From NCBI GenBank assembly GCA_946639085.1, contig CAMPBP010000027.1, forward strand, positions 1 to 9,838: 9,838 bases of DNA, given 5' to 3'. A model generated the notes under the pieces. The model made no database searches, was not told the origin of the DNA, and was given only the letters and a program-made list of their open reading frames with translations. Below, piece after piece: positions 6,535 through 9,838 of the stretch (position 1 is the stretch's first letter; every line of letters begins with the position of its first letter). A program made the position numbers and the translations under genes. The stretch comes from an uncultured Lachnospiraceae bacterium (GTDB lineage: Bacteria > Bacillota > Clostridia > Lachnospirales > Lachnospiraceae).

Positions 6535-7587
6535 TTGAGACTTTGCAAATTATCGGAGATCGTCGGTTACGAAAAACTGGCCAGATCCGTAACAACGCAG
6601 GATTATCACGAACTTTTATCGGCAGGAACTGTCTTGAAGCCCGAGTATGTTTCCAAGTTAATGGAACTTGGTATTACCGAGGTTTTGATCGACGATACAA
6701 AACTGATGCCCGAAGAAGTTCAAATATTGCGAGAAGATGTTGAGGACATTTTCAAAGAGAAAGTCAGATCGGTACTGGAAAGACACGTTTATTCCGACAA
6801 TGCCGAGCTTGAAGAACTCAGCAAAACGGCCGACAGCATCATCTCAAGCATTTTGGAAAATGAAGAGATAGTTGAGCAGATCTTTGATATCAGAGAAAGA
6901 AGTGCCGATATCTACGAACATTCCATAAGCGTTTGTTCGATTGCGATTTTGCTGGCTGCCAAACTCAAACTTTCACGTGAGCAGATGCATGACCTTGGTG
7001 TTGCATGTCTGTTCCATGACATAGGACTTCGTTATCTGGATTTTGCTTATACAAATATTGATATAGACGAGCTTGATGAAAAGCAGAAGGGTGAATACAG
7101 AAAGCACCCTGTTTACGCATTTACTTCGTTGGAAAAAGAAGAATGGATATCCAAAGAGAGTAAACTCATGATACTTCAGCATCATGAAAGACTTGACGGT
7201 TCGGGATTTCCCATGCATGCCAAGGATCCGGATATCACATCTCAGATTCTTGAAGTAACGGATGCATTCGATGAAATGATATGCGGAATCGGATGTCAGC
7301 GTACAAAAGTTTACGAAGCCGTTGAATATTTGAAAGTGACCAAGGGAGCCAAGTTTTCCGATAAACTTGTGGATCTTATCCTGGAATTTACCGCAGTATA
7401 TCCTGCCGGAAGTCTTGTTTCTCTAAACACCGGTGAGATCGCGATAGTGCTCAGGCAAAACAAGCAATTCCCGGAAAGACCGGTTCTTAAAGTGGTTAAA
7501 GATGTAGAAGGCGCGGACATTACCGAAGAAAGGATCATCGATCTTTTGGATGTCAGAACCGTATATATTGAAAAAGTTATCATGTAA
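6535..7587 (+). CDS. HD-GYP domain protein, probable cyclic-dinucleotide phosphodiesterase, variant motifs
   Basis: HD-GYP enzymes hydrolyse cyclic di-GMP (some act on 3'3'-cGAMP). This one has 350 residues from a TTG start. An N-terminal segment of about 120 residues of the type that precedes HD-GYP domains (LARSVT...LLSAGTVLKPEYVSKLMELGI) leads into the domain at about 120-270. Likely metal ligands are all present: H129 (YEHS), H161/D162 (FHDIG), H191 (RKHP), H216/H217 (LQHHE) and D243 (VTDAFD). The GYP signature reads DGSGFP (221-226), and the usual lysine of HDIGK is Leu165. The C-terminal region carries YPAGSLVSLNTGEIAIVL (289-306), usual for the family. There are no membrane segments or receiver domain, so it is cytosolic. 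It sits 4 nt after DUF4446 and 12 nt before serS, so is likely translated from the par transcript. Catalysis is plausible; the substrate is uncertain. Confidence 0.88.
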   Translation: MRLCKLSEIVGYEKLARSVTTQDYHELLSAGTVLKPEYVSKLMELGITEVLIDDTKLMPEEVQILREDVEDIFKEKVRSVLERHVYSDNAELEELSKTADSIISSILENEEIVEQIFDIRERSADIYEHSISVCSIAILLAAKLKLSREQMHDLGVACLFHDIGLRYLDFAYTNIDIDELDEKQKGEYRKHPVYAFTSLEKEEWISKESKLMILQHHERLDGSGFPMHAKDPDITSQILEVTDAFDEMICGIGCQRTKVYEAVEYLKVTKGAKFSDKLVDLILEFTAVYPAGSLVSLNTGEIAIVLRQNKQFPERPVLKVVKDVEGADITEERIIDLLDVRTVYIEKVIM

Positions 7588-7599
7588 AAGGAGTTTGAG

Positions 7600-8880
7600 A
7601 TGATTGACATTAAATTTTTAAGAGAGAATCCTGATGCCGTAAAGGAAAATATCAGGAAAAAATTTCAGGACGAGAAGATCAAGCTTGTAGATGAAGTGAT
7701 AGAACTTGATGAAGCCCGCAGAAAAACCCAGCAGGAAGCCGACGATCTTAAGGCAAACAGAAACAAGATCTCCAAAAATATCGGCGCATTGATGCAGCAG
7801 GGCAAAAAGGAAGAAGCCGAAGAGCTTAAAAAAGAAGTGGCAAGGGAAGCAGAAAAGCTTGCAGAACTTGACGAAAAGCAAAAAGAGCTGGAAGAAAAGA
7901 CAAACAAGATAATGATGGTTATTCCCAACATTATCGATCCTACGGTTCCCATCGGAAAAGATGACAGCGAAAACGTTGAGATCAAGAAATACGGCGAGCC
8001 CGTAGTTCCGGATTTCGAGATTCCTTATCATACCGAGATCATGGAGAAATTTAACGGAATCGATCTTGATGCAGCCGGAAAAGTTGCAGGAAACGGTTTT
8101 TACTATCTTATGGGTGATATTGCGAGACTTCACTCCGCTGTTATCGCATACGCAAGAGATTTCATGATCGACAGAGGATTTACCTATTGTGTTCCTCCTT
8201 TTATGATCCGTTCAAACGTAGTTACCGGCGTTATGAGTTTCGCCGAAATGGATGCAATGATGTACAAGATCGAAGGTGAAGACCTTTATCTTATCGGAAC
8301 AAGCGAGCATTCAATGATCGGTAAGTTCATCGATACAATCACCGACGAGGAAAAACTTCCTTTGACTCTTACCAGTTATTCACCTTGTTTCAGAAAAGAA
8401 AAAGGTGCTCACGGTATAGAAGAACGTGGTGTTTACAGAATTCACCAGTTTGAAAAGCAGGAAATGATCGTAGTTTGCAAACCCGAAGATTCCAAGATGT
8501 GGTTTGACAAGCTTTGGCAGAATACCGTTGATCTTTTCAGATCCATGGACATTCCGGTTCGTACCATTGAGTGTTGTTCGGGCGATCTTGCAGATCTTAA
8601 GGTTAAATCTTACGATGTTGAAGCGTGGTCTCCCAGACAGAAGAAGTATTTCGAAGTCGGATCATGTTCCAACCTCGGCGATGCTCAGGCAAGAAGACTT
8701 AAGATCCGCGTAAAAGATAAAGACGGAAATAAGTATTTTGCTCATACGTTAAACAATACGGTCGTTGCACCTCCCAGAATGCTCATAGCATTTTTGGAAA
8801 ATCATTTAAATGCCGACGGAAGCGTTGATATTCCCGAAGTATTAAGACCTTATATGGGTGGAAAGACCAAGTTACAATAA
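7600..8880 (+). CDS. serS: Seryl-tRNA synthetase (class II), divergent subtype
   Basis: It charges tRNA-Ser with serine in the cytosol. At 426 residues it has normal length. An N-terminal antiparallel coiled-coil arm (about 26-105, rich in Lys/Glu) grips the long variable arm of tRNA-Ser. The catalytic domain has the serine-recognition TxE as TSE (234-236), motif 2 around CFRKEKGAHG (263-272) with R265, continuing to YRIHQFEKQE (279-288), and motif 3 as NNTVVAPPRMLIAFLEN (385-401) with R393. Common bacterial SerRS reads closer to GSAGRDT in motif 2 and GSGLAVGR in motif 3, so this belongs to a different subtype that I associate with some Clostridia and, more loosely, archaeal-type SerRS. ATG 7600 follows a strong AAAGGAG (7587-7593) overlapping the upstream stop. 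No T-box leader fits in the 12-nt gap. Confidence 0.96.
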   Translation: MIDIKFLRENPDAVKENIRKKFQDEKIKLVDEVIELDEARRKTQQEADDLKANRNKISKNIGALMQQGKKEEAEELKKEVAREAEKLAELDEKQKELEEKTNKIMMVIPNIIDPTVPIGKDDSENVEIKKYGEPVVPDFEIPYHTEIMEKFNGIDLDAAGKVAGNGFYYLMGDIARLHSAVIAYARDFMIDRGFTYCVPPFMIRSNVVTGVMSFAEMDAMMYKIEGEDLYLIGTSEHSMIGKFIDTITDEEKLPLTLTSYSPCFRKEKGAHGIEERGVYRIHQFEKQEMIVVCKPEDSKMWFDKLWQNTVDLFRSMDIPVRTIECCSGDLADLKVKSYDVEAWSPRQKKYFEVGSCSNLGDAQARRLKIRVKDKDGNKYFAHTLNNTVVAPPRMLIAFLENHLNADGSVDIPEVLRPYMGGKTKLQ

Positions 8881-8886
8881 GGAAAG
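8879..8886 (+). promoter_or_regulatory. Ribosome-binding site deciding a GTG start
   Basis: AAGGAAAG at 8879-8886 overlaps the serS stop codon and lies 4 nt before GTG 8891. An upstream in-frame GTG at 8858 would create an overlap inside serS and an extra non-conserved stretch (ERPSYNKERK). The family opening is of the (M)HKYLRAVGF type, so 8891 is the better start. Confidence 0.8.
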
Positions 8887-8890
8887 AAAA

Positions 8891-9772
8891 GTGCACAAGT
8901 ATTTGCGGGCAGTGGGATTTTCCGGTTTCAAAAGCCGGGAGATCACGCAGCCTTTGATCGATATAACAATTAAAAATTCAAAAGAGCGTTTCTTTACCAC
9001 ATACGATAACGATATCCTGTTGGCCGAGTATTCAACTTATTTCGGACCCGCAATGGGGATAACCGTCTGCGGAGAAATGGACAAAGAGGATAAGTTTGTT
9101 TATCATTACAGCTATCCTTTTTTCAGGGCTGACAACATTTCTTCCACCGAGAAGATAACAGTGGAAAGACACGCCGCCACGATTTCTTATGCCGGAATCT
9201 GTGAGGATGAGAGAGTCGGTATTACGATCATCTTCTATCTTGCAAACAAGATACCCTACATCATCAAGAAAAACACGGATTCTCTGCCTTCTTCGGATAC
9301 TAAGCTTTCATTGACAGGTCTATCTTTAGAAGGTACTATAGTTATGCCGCTTTTAAAGAAGCCCGATGAGGTAATCAAGGCAAAAGAAAACAAAAAGACT
9401 CGTGAAAAACTGATGGAAGCTGCGAGGAAAGGCGACGAAAACGCCATGGAATCGTTAACTTTGAACGATATGGACATGTATTCGCAGATTTCCAGAAAGA
9501 TAAAGAATTATGATCTATTTACTTTGGTAGATACATACTTTATGCCTTACGGTGTTGAGTGCGATCAATATTCGGTTCTCGGAGAGATTGTAAGCTGCAG
9601 ACTGGTAAAGAACGTACTTACCGAAGAAGAAGTATACCAGATGATGCTTCTTTGCAATGAAGTGAAGATTGCAATTTGCATAAATAAAGGCGATCTTTTG
9701 GGTGAGCCCGAAGTCGGAAGAAGATTTAAGGGCAATATTTGGTTACAGGGAACCATAATCTATCCCGAATAA
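8891..9772 (+). CDS. DUF3881 family protein, function unknown
   Basis: This uncharacterised protein belongs to a family (DUF3881) that I know essentially from Lachnospiraceae. From the GTG at 8891 it has 293 residues, the normal size. It has no signal peptide, no clear membrane segment and no recognisable catalytic motif. Conserved-looking landmarks are the HKYLRAVGFSGFKSRE opening, LTGLSLEGTI (141-150), a charged helical middle (about 160-190), MPYGVECDQYSVLGEI (218-233) and DLLGEPEVGRRFKGNIWLQG (268-287). The C-terminal third alternates beta-like segments (VLGEIVSCRLVKN, VKIAICINKGDL), which could form a small beta domain; this is inference. It starts 10 nt after serS and ends 12 nt before a tRNA-Arg, so it is embedded in a translation-related cluster, but nothing shows it acts there. 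Confidence 0.85.
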   Translation: MHKYLRAVGFSGFKSREITQPLIDITIKNSKERFFTTYDNDILLAEYSTYFGPAMGITVCGEMDKEDKFVYHYSYPFFRADNISSTEKITVERHAATISYAGICEDERVGITIIFYLANKIPYIIKKNTDSLPSSDTKLSLTGLSLEGTIVMPLLKKPDEVIKAKENKKTREKLMEAARKGDENAMESLTLNDMDMYSQISRKIKNYDLFTLVDTYFMPYGVECDQYSVLGEIVSCRLVKNVLTEEEVYQMMLLCNEVKIAICINKGDLLGEPEVGRRFKGNIWLQGTIIYPE

Positions 9773-9784
9773 TCGGTTTTCAAT

Positions 9785-9838
9785 GTTCTCGTAGTTTAAC
9801 GGATAAAACAAGCGCCTCCTAAGCGCTAGCTATGGGTT
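9785..9838 (+). tRNA. tRNA-Arg (anticodon CCU), 3' end outside the window
   Basis: The 5' 54 nt fold as a tRNA. The 5' acceptor strand is GTTCTCG (9785-9791), followed by T8/A9. The D arm is GTTT-AACGGATA-AAAC (9794-9809), with G18G19 and A20, an arginine identity base. The anticodon stem AGCGC/GCGCT (9811-9815/9823-9827) closes the loop CTCCTAA with anticodon CCT at 9818-9820. A variable region AGCT and the 5' T-stem ATGGG follow, then the window ends inside the T loop. It decodes AGG. Only 12 nt separate it from the DUF3881 stop. Confidence 0.95.

Noticed and set aside
6969..6984. TTTCACGTGA inside the HD-GYP gene as a parS
   Set aside because: It keeps 10 contiguous consensus bases but the right arm (GCAG) is lost; 10 of 16 is not convincing. 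Worth noting only if ParB ChIP shows signal here.
7588..7599. T-box or other amino-acid-responsive leader ahead of serS
   Set aside because: Only 12 nt separate the HD-GYP stop from the serS start; no room for a leader and no T-box sequence in the preceding coding end.
7618..8133. 171-codon minus-strand open frame opposite serS
   Set aside because: Low-complexity Phe/Leu/Ser-rich shadow of the Lys/Glu-rich coiled-coil arm of SerRS; the plus strand is clearly the real gene.

Overview
The window is an ordinary, gene-dense stretch of a low-GC Firmicutes chromosome. It is the classic origin-proximal neighbourhood (mnmG-rsmG-...-parA-parB), with parS centromere sites in the one real intergenic gap. 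The DUF4446 and DUF3881 proteins, the divergent SerRS and the DegS/DegU-like pair all point to Clostridia, most likely Lachnospiraceae. Genus cannot be told from the sequence alone. Every gene is on the plus strand. No insertion sequence, prophage, CRISPR array or broken gene was seen.

Layout. The left half is a tight cluster: the 3' nine-tenths of mnmG (tRNA wobble-uridine modification), rsmG (16S rRNA methylation), a soluble DegS-like histidine kinase and a NarL/DegU-type response regulator. The gaps are 6, 16 and 3 nt, so this is probably one transcript. Positions 4086-4296 are non-coding. They hold two perfect 16-bp parS palindromes, two degenerate parS half-sites, an A-tract/T-tract inverted repeat and a likely extended -10 promoter for parA. 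The right half is a second co-directional cluster: parA, parB, a membrane-anchored DUF4446 protein, a variant HD-GYP protein (TTG start), serS, a DUF3881 protein (GTG start), and a tRNA-Arg(CCU) cut off by the window edge. Gaps there are 37, 43, 4, 12, 10 and 12 nt.

How the genes work together. ParB loads at parS and spreads, and ParA moves or regulates it, giving origin segregation. MnmG, RsmG, SerRS and tRNA-Arg are translation housekeeping that commonly sits near the origin. The less usual parts are the two-component system lying between rsmG and the parS/parAB locus (where Bacillus carries noc), and the HD-GYP and DUF4446 proteins that follow parB in the same apparent operon.

I found no clearly new system. 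The observations most worth checking are the parS cluster architecture, the altered HD-GYP signature residues, the SerRS subtype, and the conserved but uncharacterised DUF4446 and DUF3881 genes tied to parAB and serS.
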